Origin: an uncultured Prevotellaceae bacterium
Lineage (GTDB): Bacteria > Bacteroidota > Bacteroidia > Bacteroidales > Bacteroidaceae
Assembly: GCA_946539475.1 (NCBI GenBank)
Contig: CAMNHM010000043.1
Span: 1-18,736, forward strand
DNA length: 18,736 bases
Direction of reading: 5' to 3'
Within the stretch, counting starts at the first letter, position 1, and every line of letters begins with the position of its first letter. Of this stretch, positions 1 to 6,856 are shown one piece after another. Position numbers and translations under genes: made by a program. The notes beneath the pieces were generated by a model that saw only the letters and a program-made list of their open reading frames with translations, did not search any database and was not told where the DNA came from.

Positions 1-7
1 CTGAGAT

Positions 8-142
8 ACCTCACTTATACCTCACCTGAACCTCACTTATACCTCACTCGTAACCTCACTCGCTCAATAGTACGAACTGACTATGCGGAAGTGAGGTAGG
101 AAGTGAGGTATGAGTGAGGTATGAGTGAGGTATAAGTGAGGT
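8..142. repeat. Dyad-symmetric array of 8-bp boxes at 11-12 bp spacing
   Basis: Five direct copies of ACCTCACT (one is ACCTCACC) begin at 8, 19, 30, 41 and 53. After a 29-bp spacer (61-89), five inverted copies, AGTGAGGT, begin at 90, 102, 113, 124 and 135. Spacing is 11, 11, 11, 12 on the left and 12, 11, 11, 11 on the right, a mirror image. The boxes are nearly invariant while the 3-4 bp linkers vary. This is seen directly. Spacing near one helical turn would put all boxes on one face of the DNA, which suggests multimeric protein binding or a cruciform. The function is unknown. Two further boxes lie at 154-161 and 201-208. Confidence 0.85.
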
Positions 143-153
143 TAAATCGACAT

Positions 154-208
154 ACCTCACTTGTCAAATCCCCTTTGTTTAAAGGCATTTTGAGCGATTT
201 AGTGAGGT
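154..208. repeat. Outlying inverted pair of the same 8-bp box
   Basis: ACCTCACT at 154-161 and AGTGAGGT at 201-208 are inverted relative to each other across 39 bp of AT-rich sequence. They repeat the box of the main array at 8-142 but lie off its regular spacing. They bring the total to 12 boxes in the first 210 bases. Confidence 0.7.
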
Positions 209-277
209 ATCGGTCAAAAATGAAAAAATTCTTCAGATTTCAGGGTTGAGATGATAGTTCGGGGGTAAGAATACCAC

Positions 278-475
278 ACCCGTAAGGTGAAGGCGCAATA
301 CCCGTAAGGTAAGGGAGCTTTACTCATAGGGTGTAGAGCCTACAGTCGGCACCTTCATTTCGCTCGTCCGCGACGGGCATCTCGTCCGTCCGCGATGGTC
401 GCGCCATCCGTCCGCAACGAGTGAGTGGTCTGTCCGCAACGAACATGCGCTCCGTCCGTGACGAGCATTATCGTT
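278..475. repeat. Degenerate 22-bp-period tandem repeat
   Basis: Five units opening with GTCCGC or a close variant start at 366, 388, 410, 432 and 454, exactly 22 bp apart. Upstream, ACCCGTAAGGT occurs at 278 and 300, also 22 bp apart, and a looser version (ACTCATAGGGT) at 322 keeps the same phase. Because 22 is not a multiple of three, the repeat is not a coding repeat in one frame. The rest of the stretch 1-516 holds no gene I can support. Iteron-like binding sites, a variable-number tandem repeat or an untranslated structured RNA are all possible. Confidence 0.75.
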
Positions 476-516
476 TTGGTAATGAATTAGAAGAAATCAG
501 AGCGATCTTCTTAGCC

Positions 517-1023
517 CTATTTCTCTCTTGGACTATATAGCTCAGGGACGTGCTTCAAGAAATCTTGATAATAGGAGAGTATGAGGTCATGGAGCGGATG
601 GTCATGACGCAAGAGAATTCCAGCGTAATAATTGACGTTCTTGAAGCTAACAGCATCGCTGAAGAGGGTCATCTCGTGACTGCGGGCATAATCGTAGAAC
701 CATAGATGGTAGAGGCGGTCGCGAGCAGCCTGACGTTTGTCGGTAGAGTCACATATATATAACATGACGGTAGGTTCCTGGTTGAAGAACTCTTCAAGAA
801 TAACGGTTACTACATCTAAGATCTTCGGGTCATAAGAGCCATGCTCGTGCTGACTATTGTCGAAGAAGAAATAATAAGCACCGTCATCCATAAAAATGGT
901 GTCTTTGTAAAAGCCCACGGTATAGTTTATCTGTTGGTCAGTGACAAACCGAAAAGTAAGACTGCCCAATTGGGTCAGCCTATAGGGCGAGCGAATGTTC
1001 AACGTGTCGGCTGAGAGGATCAT
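517..1023 (-). CDS. DUF6169 family protein
   Basis: A 168-residue protein that I assign to DUF6169 from memory of the family. The best landmark is the stretch YICDSTDKRQAARDRLYHLW (residues 89-108), which resembles the conserved CDSTDxRQxxRxRLFxxWF block of that family. No signal peptide or membrane segment is visible, so it is probably cytoplasmic. The function of the family is unknown to me. Its ATG overlaps the stop of the 44-residue ORF upstream by one base (TAATG), so the two are almost certainly co-transcribed and may be translationally coupled. Such a small-gene/larger-gene pair recalls toxin-antitoxin or regulator pairs, but no catalytic motif supports that here. Confidence 0.75.
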   Translation of the reverse strand: MILSADTLNIRSPYRLTQLGSLTFRFVTDQQINYTVGFYKDTIFMDDGAYYFFFDNSQHEHGSYDPKILDVVTVILEEFFNQEPTVMLYICDSTDKRQAARDRLYHLWFYDYARSHEMTLFSDAVSFKNVNYYAGILLRHDHPLHDLILSYYQDFLKHVPELYSPREK

Positions 1024-1157
1024 TATACCAATTTTGCCTCTTGTTCACGAACCTGCTCACGCCATTTCTCACGTGCATCGATCATTTGCTGGAAAGCCTC
1101 TGCGTATTGTTCAGGGCTTTCGTAGCGCTTGAAATTGTCGGATGACATCGTATTCAT
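1023..1157 (-). CDS. Small hypothetical protein upstream of DUF6169
   Basis: A 44-residue charged protein beginning MNTMSSDNFKRYESPEQ and rich in E, Q, R and K (about residues 13-43), likely one long amphipathic helix. The open frame extends upstream to 1253, but I choose the ATG at 1157. It follows AAGGA by three bases and lies about 22 nt after the predicted transcription start of the promoter at 1184-1215, whereas the longer start lies upstream of that promoter. A second Met at codon 4 is a possible alternative. It is the first gene of a two-gene unit with the DUF6169 gene. No function can be assigned. Confidence 0.6.
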   Translation of the reverse strand: MNTMSSDNFKRYESPEQYAEAFQQMIDAREKWREQVREQEAKLV

Positions 1158-1183
1158 ATTTCCTTGACATCGTTTAAACGTTG

Positions 1184-1215
1184 CAAAGATAGAGATTATT
1201 TCTGAAAATACCAAA
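1184..1215 (-). promoter_or_regulatory. Bacteroidetes-type promoter for the small ORF/DUF6169 unit
   Basis: On the minus strand TTTG (1212-1215) is followed by 20 bases and TATCTTTG (1184-1191). This matches the Bacteroidetes -33/-7 consensus. The predicted start lies about 22 bases before the ATG at 1157. Confidence 0.8.
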
Positions 1216-1255
1216 TAAAAGCGGAAGAAAATGCAGACAGGCCGACTCGTCAATC

Positions 1256-2020
1256 CTATACCTTGCTCTCACCCTCAATATACTGCGACATGAAGAGGTG
1301 CTCGCCGTCGTAGACGACATAACTGAAATGGCTGATCCAGTCGCCTAGTATGATGACGCGCGCCTTGTGGGTGAGCTGGAGGTCGACCTCGATGTGCCGA
1401 TGTCCGTAGATGAAGTAGTCGACGTTGGAGTGATACTGTATGTATCGCTTGGTGTAAAGGATGAGGTGCTCGCGGTCCTCGCCCATGTAGGCAGGCTCCT
1501 CGCCGTCGGCACGCTTCAGCCGTGAGTGCTTTGCCCATGTCTGCCCAAACCAGATGCCCCATCGTGGGTGGAGAGCTGAGAAGAGGCGCTGGCAGAGGCG
1601 GGAGTGGAAGATGGAGCGTATGACCTTGAACTTGCGGTTGGGGTCGCCCAGCCCGTCGCCGTGGGCAAGAAAGAATATCTTACCGTAGATCTCGGTGGTG
1701 AGGGGCTGCTTGTGGAGTATGACGCCACACTCCTGCTCAAGGTAGTCGTAAGCCCAGATGTCGTGGTTGCCCGTGAAATAGTGCACCTCGACGCCCATGT
1801 CGGTGAGCTCCGACAGCTTGCCCAGGAAGCGCGTATAGCCGCGTGGCACGACGTAGCGGTACTCATACCAGAAGTCGAACATGTCGCCCAGAAGGTAGAC
1901 GGCTGCCGCCTTCTCCTTGATGCTGTCGAGGAAGCGCACCAACCGTCGTTCCTGCATTCGGCGGTGGTCGAGAGCCCAAGAGCCCAAGTGCGCATCAGAC
2001 AGAAAATAGATGTTCTTCAT
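1256..2020 (-). CDS. lpxH: UDP-2,3-diacylglucosamine diphosphatase LpxH
   Basis: A 254-residue calcineurin-like phosphoesterase that hydrolyses UDP-2,3-diacylglucosamine to lipid X and UMP in lipid A synthesis, acting at the cytoplasmic face of the inner membrane. The metal-binding motifs appear in order: SDAHLG (Asp9, His11), GDMFDFW (Asp46), GNHD (84-87), AHGDGLGD (His120) and GHRH (206-209). Length and motif order fit LpxH; a generic metallophosphoesterase is less likely. It is the last gene of the OmpA/MIP18-like/LpxH run, 39 bases after the middle gene. No separate promoter is seen, so it is probably read through from the promoter at 3568-3575. Confidence 0.93.
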   Translation of the reverse strand: MKNIYFLSDAHLGSWALDHRRMQERRLVRFLDSIKEKAAAVYLLGDMFDFWYEYRYVVPRGYTRFLGKLSELTDMGVEVHYFTGNHDIWAYDYLEQECGVILHKQPLTTEIYGKIFFLAHGDGLGDPNRKFKVIRSIFHSRLCQRLFSALHPRWGIWFGQTWAKHSRLKRADGEEPAYMGEDREHLILYTKRYIQYHSNVDYFIYGHRHIEVDLQLTHKARVIILGDWISHFSYVVYDGEHLFMSQYIEGESKV

Positions 2021-2059
2021 CGTTTATATACTTTAAGACTTCAAGCCATCATCTCTCAA

Positions 2060-2419
2060 CTAGTCGAACCCGAGTTCGACGCGTGCTTCTTCTGACATCA
2101 TCGACTGATCCCAGGCGGGTTCGAAGACGAGGTTGACGGTACATGAGCGGACATGCTCTACGCTCTCTACCTTCGTGCGTACGTCCTCGAGGATAAAGTC
2201 GGCGGCAGGGCAGTTGGGGGCGGTGAATGTCATGTCGAGCTCAACGACGGCGCTGGGGGCATCGCTGTCGGCAGGGGCAGACGCGGAGGGATCGTCCTGT
2301 ACATCAATCTTGTAGATCATGCCCAGGTCGAAGATGTTAACGGGGATCTCGGGGTCGTAGACAGTCTTGAGGACGTCGACGATACGCTCCTCGATCAGTA
2401 CTTTCTGCTGAGTAGTCAT
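2060..2419 (-). CDS. MIP18/DUF59 family Fe-S assembly factor (SufT/PaaD-like)
   Basis: A 119-residue protein of the DUF59 (MIP18) family, which helps assemble or target Fe-S clusters. The signature DPEIPVNIFDLGMIY spans residues 22-36, and TAPNCPAAD surrounds the conserved cysteine (Cys70). A low-complexity Asp/Ala/Ser insert at about residues 42-57 separates the two halves and looks like a lineage-specific loop. It starts 9 bases after the stop of the OmpA-like gene and is followed 39 bases later by lpxH, so it belongs to the same transcript. Exact role (general SUF helper or substrate-specific) cannot be told from sequence. Confidence 0.88.
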   Translation of the reverse strand: MTTQQKVLIEERIVDVLKTVYDPEIPVNIFDLGMIYKIDVQDDPSASAPADSDAPSAVVELDMTFTAPNCPAADFILEDVRTKVESVEHVRSCTVNLVFEPAWDQSMMSEEARVELGFD

Positions 2420-2428
2420 ATTGAGTGA

Positions 2429-3535
2429 TTAGTCGTTGACGACGCTGATGGTGACACGATTCTGTTCTGGCGAGCTGAAGGGCTGCACGCGGTCGCCCTT
2501 GAAATCCTTGCGTATGCGCGAGCTGTCGATGCCTCGCACGATGAGGAAGTTGGCAACGGCCTCAGCCCTGTCGCGCGAGAGCTGCTCGTTGATGCTGCTG
2601 TTGCCCGTCTCCTTGTCGGCATAGCCGGTGAGGTCGACGGTCGACTGCGGATGCTCGTGCAGATAGATGGCGAGGAGGACGAGCTTCTCGTCCTCGCTGT
2701 GACGTAGCACACTACGGTTGAGGTCGAAGAAGATGTTGACGGTGAGTCCCTTAGGCTCTTCGACGGGTATGACGACGGGCTCCTCTGCCTTGTCCACAGG
2801 CTGGTAAACTTCGCGATAGACGGGTGCCGTCTGCCCGTGTGTCTTGCCCAGGTTGACCTTCAATCCGAGCAGGCCGTTGAAGTGCCAATCCATATTATCG
2901 TCCCTGCCGCCCTTCGAGTTGAAATGGTCGGGGAGCATGTTGGCGTTCACCTCAGCCGAGAGCGAGAGACGGTCGCTAAGCCGTATGTCGGTGCCCAGGC
3001 CGCCACGCACGACGGGATTCCAGCGGTAGTCGTGCCACAGCTTGCGGAAGTGATAGCCGATATTGCTTTCCTCTGCTTCTACAGCATCATCGTTGTTGAA
3101 CGAATAGGCGACACCGCCTCCGAGGAAGGCGTAAAGGCTCGCCACGCGATGGGGGTTCCAGCCTGCGAAGAGCGACAGGAGGTCGAACTTGAAGTCGAGT
3201 GCGGGCTGTACGAAATTCCATTTGTAAGCCAGCACTGGTTTCTCATACCTGTTACGCGCCCAGATACCGCTGGCGCCGAGTCGCACTCCTACTACGGGGT
3301 CGAACTGGTAAGTGACGGAAAGCTGCAGTGCTGGCGACAGGAGGTCGACGAACTTGCCCTCGCCCAGGTCGTAGGCTCCCCCACCCTGCAGGTCGAGCTG
3401 CCAGTGGGGAACGAAGAACTCGACGCTGGGTGTGACCAGCACGCGGTTGTTGGCGACTGTCTGTTGAGCGCTTGCCGTTGCAATGCATCCAATCAGCATT
3501 GCACAAAGGGCTAATGGTCGGAAAGAGATTCTCAT
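2429..3535 (-). CDS. OmpA family outer membrane protein
   Basis: A 368-residue envelope protein. Residues 1-23 form a signal peptide ending ASA before QQ, with no lipobox. Residues about 25-230 have alternating strands typical of an outer-membrane beta-barrel, followed by a Pro/Glu-rich linker (about 238-262). The C-terminal OmpA-like domain (about 264-368) carries NIFFDLNRSVL, then TGYADKETG and LSRDRAEAV; Asp307 and Arg323 sit at the usual peptidoglycan (diaminopimelate) binding positions. It would anchor the outer membrane to the cell wall. It has its own promoter (3568-3575) and is the first gene of a three-gene unit with the MIP18-like gene and lpxH. Confidence 0.93.
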   Translation of the reverse strand: MRISFRPLALCAMLIGCIATASAQQTVANNRVLVTPSVEFFVPHWQLDLQGGGAYDLGEGKFVDLLSPALQLSVTYQFDPVVGVRLGASGIWARNRYEKPVLAYKWNFVQPALDFKFDLLSLFAGWNPHRVASLYAFLGGGVAYSFNNDDAVEAEESNIGYHFRKLWHDYRWNPVVRGGLGTDIRLSDRLSLSAEVNANMLPDHFNSKGGRDDNMDWHFNGLLGLKVNLGKTHGQTAPVYREVYQPVDKAEEPVVIPVEEPKGLTVNIFFDLNRSVLRHSEDEKLVLLAIYLHEHPQSTVDLTGYADKETGNSSINEQLSRDRAEAVANFLIVRGIDSSRIRKDFKGDRVQPFSSPEQNRVTISVVND

Positions 3536-3567
3536 GTGCGTATAAGCTTCATGTTAAAAATTATCTG

Positions 3568-3575
3568 CAAAGATA
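3568..3575 (-). promoter_or_regulatory. -7 element of the ompA-like gene promoter
   Basis: TATCTTTG on the minus strand, about 33 bases before the ATG at 3535. No TTTG is found at the -33 position, which falls inside the radC terminator hairpin, so the promoter is only half-consensus. Confidence 0.6.
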
Positions 3576-3578
3576 ATG

Positions 3579-3608
3579 AAAAAGTCCCTAGAACGGGTGT
3601 CCAGGGAC
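3579..3608 (-). terminator. Rho-independent terminator after radC
   Basis: On the minus strand GTCCCT (3603-3608) and AGGGAC (3584-3589) form a 6-bp stem followed by TTTTT (3579-3583). It lies about 60 bases past the radC stop and just upstream of the next promoter, separating the two units. Confidence 0.7.
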
Positions 3609-3669
3609 GTTAATACTTGTTAAACTCGAGCGTTTTACCGGTGAATGCCCGCTTTGGGCAGGGGTTTTG

Positions 3670-4401
3670 CTAGAGCTTGCCGCTTTCGTGATAGGAGAAG
3701 TAGTCACCGTCGGTGATAATAAGATGGTCGAGCATGTGCAGCCGCATCGTCTCGCAGGCACGCCGTATGACCTGTGTGATGGCATCGTCCTGCCGGCTGG
3801 GGGTAAGACTGCCACTGGGATGGTTGTGGCAGACGGCGATGATGGTGGCGTTGGCAAGGACTGCCTCGCGCATGATGATGCGCACGTCGACCGTCACCTC
3901 TGAGATGCCTCCGTGGGCAATGCGTACCTCCTTGATGAGCCGGTAGTTCTGGTTGAGGAACAGCGCCCAGAACTCCTCCGTGTCGAGATCCTGGAGTTTG
4001 GCGTGCATGTAGTTATAGATGCGGGTGGCACTGCTGAGCTGCGGACGCTGTTCGGGCGTCTCCGCCTGGCGGCGCTTGCCCAGCTCGCAGGCAGCGATGA
4101 TGGCGATGGCCTTCGCTGGCCCTACACCATTGTAGGTGCAGAGGTCGGCGATGGAAAGCTTGCCCAGGGTGTTGAGGTTGTTGTGGCAGTCGCTGAGGAT
4201 ACGCTTCATCAGCGTCACGGCGTCCTCCTTTGCCGACCCTGACCCGATGAGGATAGCCAGCAGCTCGGCATCGCTGAGCGCTGACGGTCCTAGTCGCTCG
4301 AGCTTCTCGCGCGGACGGTCTTCCTCTGCCCAGTCGGCAATGGTCAGTTTAGAGTGGATAGTGGGTAGTGAATAGTTATGATTACCTTTTTCGTCTGTCA
4401 T
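3670..4401 (-). CDS. radC: RadC family JAB/MPN domain protein
   Basis: A 243-residue RadC-type protein. A helix-hairpin-helix (NGVGPAKA, residues 91-98) precedes a JAMM metalloprotease-like domain with HNHPSGSLTPSRQD (His192, His194, Asp205, the H-x-H-x10-D metal site). Despite its name the family's role is not settled; a DNA-repair role was proposed and later doubted. Family members usually begin close to the LTIADWAEEDRP block (here residues 19-30). The extra 18 residues at the front include GNHNYSLPTIHSK, encoded by a heptanucleotide array and its head (4351-4385). Its ATG overlaps the TGA of the broken gene upstream as ATGA, which supports this start and implies an old operon. A terminator follows at 3579-3608. 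Confidence 0.9.
   Translation of the reverse strand: MTDEKGNHNYSLPTIHSKLTIADWAEEDRPREKLERLGPSALSDAELLAILIGSGSAKEDAVTLMKRILSDCHNNLNTLGKLSIADLCTYNGVGPAKAIAIIAACELGKRRQAETPEQRPQLSSATRIYNYMHAKLQDLDTEEFWALFLNQNYRLIKEVRIAHGGISEVTVDVRIIMREAVLANATIIAVCHNHPSGSLTPSRQDDAITQVIRRACETMRLHMLDHLIITDGDYFSYHESGKL
4351..4385 (-). repeat. Heptanucleotide array with GTAATCATAA head inside radC
   Basis: Read on the minus strand, GTAATCATAA (4376-4385) is followed by about four heptamers of the type ACTATNC/ACTACCC. The same head and a close heptamer occur at 4661-4703 on the plus strand, and a related set at 8841-8884. Here the array is translated as part of the RadC N-terminus. Confidence 0.75.
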
Positions 4402-4651
4402 AATAATCCAATTTTCTTTTTCATCGTCTTAAGGGAACTTGTCAGCATTTTCCCAACTTGATAAAGTCGGCTGAACTCTGTACGTTCCTACTTTCAGCTA
4501 TGTTTGCCCCAATACTGACACCACTTCTGTAGAGCTGTTTCGACATGACCTCCTCTTTTTTCACAGCCATAAGATATGTGTAAAGCTTTGCAATCCTGCT
4601 CGCAAAGGCTTCGCTCTTTTCCTGCAAAACGCTATTCTTTCTTGGCATCAT
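4398..4651 (-). pseudogene. Four-helix-bundle protein, internally deleted
   Basis: The N-terminal 66 residues (MMPRKNSVLQEKSEAF to SSADFIKL) match the four-helix-bundle (23S rRNA intervening-sequence-like) family, including YRSGVSIGANIAES. The frame then meets a stop at 4442-4444. In the next frame, immediately after, a tail reads GKMLTSSLKTMKKK and ends at 4398-4400, which resembles the usual C-terminus of this family. Members are normally about 115-130 residues. The two pieces sum to about 84, so some 40 codons have been lost with a frame change. The tail's TGA overlaps the radC ATG (ATGA), evidence that the intact gene was once coupled to radC. A short, still functional 69-residue product cannot be excluded. 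Confidence 0.72.
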
Positions 4652-4660
4652 AGGCTCAAA

Positions 4661-4703
4661 GTAATCATAACTATCAACTATCCACTATCAACTATCAACT
4701 ATA
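4661..4703 (+). repeat. Heptanucleotide array with GTAATCATAA head, gt2/four-helix junction
   Basis: GTAATCATAA (4661-4670) is followed by heptamers ACTATCA/ACTATCC up to 4703. On the minus strand this reads as ATAGTTG/ATAGTGG repeats. The stop codon of the glycosyltransferase (4695-4697) lies inside the array, and the last residues of that protein (YS) are encoded by it. Confidence 0.85.
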
Positions 4704-5813
4704 GAAGTTCTTTTCGAAAGCCTGAAACTCGTCCTGCCCTAGCACACAGCGTTTCCACCATGCTTTCAGGAATCCCAAGCCGTAACCCACGAGCTGGGTA
4801 AAGGCAGCAGGGATGCTGAGCAGACCGACCCAGAGGCTGCGGTTCTTGATACTGGAATGGACGAAGATGACAGCAGAATAGAGCAGCAACGGCAGCAGCG
4901 CCAGCACGCAGAGGACGAACCCTACGCCCTGGTGCATGTCGTCGGTGGGCCGCAGCCCGTTGGCATCGAGCCACTCGCCCTCGGCGTAGAGGCCTACACC
5001 CAACAGGAAGAGCAGCAGCAGGGCAATGACGCCCAGCGTGAAGACGGCGGGCAACAGATGTACGAGCTTCAGCGTGCCTGGATGGCGCTTGGTGAGGTTG
5101 ATGCGTGCGATGCCGCTATTGAACACCTGACGGAAGAACTTACGGAAGTCGGTGCGACGCTTGTGCCACACCCATGCCTCGGGTATGAGCGCCGTCTGGT
5201 AGCCAGCCTCGACGATGCGGTAGGAGAAGTCGATGTCCTCGCCGAAGCGCATGCGCGAGAAGCCTCCCAGCTGTTGGTAGACCTCACGACGGATGCCCAT
5301 GTTGAACGAGCGGGGGAAGAACTTGTCGAGCTTCTTGCCCTTGCCACCGCGGATACCGCCGGTGGTGAAGAACGAGGTCATCGAGTAGCTGATGGCTTTC
5401 TGCACGGGGGTGAAGTCGGGGTGGGCTGTGTCAGGGCCTCCCCATGCGTCGATGGCGTTAGCGCCATCCTCGTGCTTTGCATCAGGGGCCACGCTCCCCG
5501 ACAGTGCTCTGTCGACAGCCTTCAGGTAGCTCTCGGGCAAGACCACGTCGGAGTCGAGGACGATGAGCCAGTCGCCATGGGCGCGCTCGGCACCGTAGTT
5601 GCGACTCTGGCCGGGGCCGCTGTTGTCCTTATAATAATAATGTAGGTCAAGGCTGTCAGCGAACTTCTGACAGACATCCTTGCACGTGACCTTCGAGCCG
5701 TCCTCCACGATGACGACCTCGAAGTCTTTCAGCGTCTGCTGTGTCAGACTCTGCAACAGCTCACGAACTTCGTCGGGCCTGTTGTAGACGGGTACGATGA
5801 TGGAATATTTCAT
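4695..5813 (-). CDS. Family 2 glycosyltransferase, membrane-associated
   Basis: A 372-residue GT2 (GT-A fold) enzyme. The nucleotide-sugar binding start SIIVPVYNRPDEV (residues 4-16), the metal-binding DSD (87-89) and the later GEDIDFSYR (191-199, ED general-base region) are all present. Three hydrophobic segments at about 252-276, 297-318 and 328-350 anchor the C-terminus in the membrane with the catalytic part in the cytoplasm. Donor and acceptor cannot be told; a role in polysaccharide, O-antigen or glycolipid synthesis is inferred. The gene lies about 57 bases after the efp terminator hairpin, and no clear promoter is seen, so partial read-through from efp is possible. Its 3' end lies inside a heptanucleotide array. 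Confidence 0.88.
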   Translation of the reverse strand: MKYSIIVPVYNRPDEVRELLQSLTQQTLKDFEVVIVEDGSKVTCKDVCQKFADSLDLHYYYKDNSGPGQSRNYGAERAHGDWLIVLDSDVVLPESYLKAVDRALSGSVAPDAKHEDGANAIDAWGGPDTAHPDFTPVQKAISYSMTSFFTTGGIRGGKGKKLDKFFPRSFNMGIRREVYQQLGGFSRMRFGEDIDFSYRIVEAGYQTALIPEAWVWHKRRTDFRKFFRQVFNSGIARINLTKRHPGTLKLVHLLPAVFTLGVIALLLLFLLGVGLYAEGEWLDANGLRPTDDMHQGVGFVLCVLALLPLLLYSAVIFVHSSIKNRSLWVGLLSIPAAFTQLVGYGLGFLKAWWKRCVLGQDEFQAFEKNFYS

Positions 5814-5829
5814 ATCGGGCAGCTGCTTG

Positions 5830-5870
5830 AAAAGAATAAAAGAGGACGTGGGTTTTTGTCACATCCTCTT
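5830..5870 (-). terminator. Rho-independent terminator after efp
   Basis: An 11-bp stem (5860-5870 with 5840-5850, one G-T wobble) with a nine-base loop, followed on the minus strand by a T-rich run (5830-5840). It begins about 25 bases after the efp stop. Confidence 0.82.
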
Positions 5871-5894
5871 GTGGTTGATGGCTTGCAGGCGGCC

Positions 5895-6461
5895 TTACTC
5901 CTTGGCGCGAGCCAGGTAGCTGCCGTCGCGGGTGTCGACCTGGATGAGGTCGCCCTCGTTGATGAACAGGGGCACGCGCACCTCGACACCCGTTTCCAGC
6001 GTTGCAGGCTTCAGCGTGTTGGTTGCGGTGTCGCCCTTGACGCCCGGCTCCGAGTGGGTGACGCGGAGGATGGTCTTCACAGGCATCTCAGCATAGAGGA
6101 TGGTACCGTCGGTGGTATCGCTAACCACTTCTACGATGTCGCTCTCCTTCATGAACTCATGGCCGATGACGAGCTCGTTGTCGATAGGAATCTGCTCGAA
6201 GGTCTCCTGGTTCATGAAGATACGTCCGGAATTGTCCTCATAAAGGTACTGGTAGGGACGGCGCTCGATGATCACGTCCTCGAGCTTCTCACCGATGTTG
6301 AAGCGGCGCTCCAGCACACGGCCGTCGCTGACGTTCTTCAGCTTGATGATCATAATGGTGTTACCCTTACCTGGCTTGCGATGCTGGAAGTCGATGCAAA
6401 CCCAAATGCTGCCGTCCATGCGAATGGCGGTGCCTTTCTTAATGTCTTGCGAGTTAATCAT
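5895..6461 (-). CDS. efp: Elongation factor P
   Basis: A 188-residue EF-P, the normal length. EF-P binds between the ribosomal P and E sites and relieves stalling at consecutive prolines. The N-terminal KOW-like domain carries the tip loop RKPGKGN, with Lys32 at the position modified in many bacteria. The OB domains follow, ending in IQVDTRDGSYLARAKE, close to the family signature. No gene for a lysine-modifying enzyme is visible nearby. It has its own promoter (6512-6519) and terminator (5830-5870), so it is probably monocistronic, and is divergent from rpmH. Confidence 0.97.
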   Translation of the reverse strand: MINSQDIKKGTAIRMDGSIWVCIDFQHRKPGKGNTIMIIKLKNVSDGRVLERRFNIGEKLEDVIIERRPYQYLYEDNSGRIFMNQETFEQIPIDNELVIGHEFMKESDIVEVVSDTTDGTILYAEMPVKTILRVTHSEPGVKGDTATNTLKPATLETGVEVRVPLFINEGDLIQVDTRDGSYLARAKE

Positions 6462-6511
6462 AACTTGTCTCTTTGCTGTTTTATTCCTACTAATTTACTA
6501 GTTTTCGGGTG

Positions 6512-6519
6512 CAAAGGTA
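6512..6519 (-). promoter_or_regulatory. -7 element of the efp promoter
   Basis: TACCTTTG on the minus strand, about 50 bases before the efp ATG. The -33 region is a T-rich run without an exact TTTG. Confidence 0.65.
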
Positions 6520-6570
6520 CGCATTTTCCCGAAAAAAACATAAAATCTTTAGCTAAATTTCAAATATTTC

Positions 6571-6601
6571 TTGCGTAATTGAAAAGATTTGTGTAATTTT
6601 G
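6571..6601 (+). promoter_or_regulatory. rpmH promoter
   Basis: TTGC (6571-6574), 19 bases, then TAATTTTG (6594-6601) fits the Bacteroidetes promoter. The leader of about 65 bases contains a small GTGGG/CCCAC hairpin just after the start site. Confidence 0.7.
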
Positions 6602-6671
6602 CAGCCCGAAATGTGGGTTTAGCCCCACTCTTCACATCGAATAACAACAAATTAACAAAGAAAATAGAACG

Positions 6672-6827
6672 ATGAAAAGAACATTTCAGCCTCACAATCG
6701 CCGCCGCGTGAACAAGCATGGCTTCCGCGAGCGCATGGCCACGAAGAATGGACGTCGCGTGCTGGCTTCCCGCCGCGCTAAGGGCCGTAAGAAGTTGACC
6801 GTTTCCGACGAGCGTCACGGCAAGTAA
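6672..6827 (+). CDS. rpmH: 50S ribosomal protein L34
   Basis: A 51-residue, strongly basic protein starting [20 protein letters not shown] and containing [19 protein letters not shown], the L34 signature. L34 is part of the large ribosomal subunit. The short acidic end (SDERHGK) is compatible with Bacteroidetes L34. It has its own promoter upstream and a strong terminator 30 bases downstream, so it appears monocistronic. In many bacteria rpmH lies beside dnaA and the origin; here its neighbour is efp and no origin genes are seen. Confidence 0.97.
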   Translation: MKRTFQPHNRRRVNKHGFRERMATKNGRRVLASRRAKGRKKLTVSDERHGK

Positions 6828-6856
6828 GCTGCCGCTCACTGCTGGCACGAAGAAAT

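Noticed and set aside
278..475. CRISPR-like array
   Set aside because: The repeated part and period (22 bp) are too short to hold a CRISPR repeat and spacer, units are degenerate, and no cas gene is visible.
4857..5645. Long open frames antisense to the glycosyltransferase, radC, ddl, SPFH and methyltransferase genes
   Set aside because: They are mirror frames of GC-rich coding sequence without recognisable domains or promoters.
6672..6827. Replication origin beside rpmH
   Set aside because: rpmH is near oriC in some phyla, but no dnaA, dnaN or DnaA-box cluster is seen and its neighbour efp is an ordinary location in Bacteroidales.
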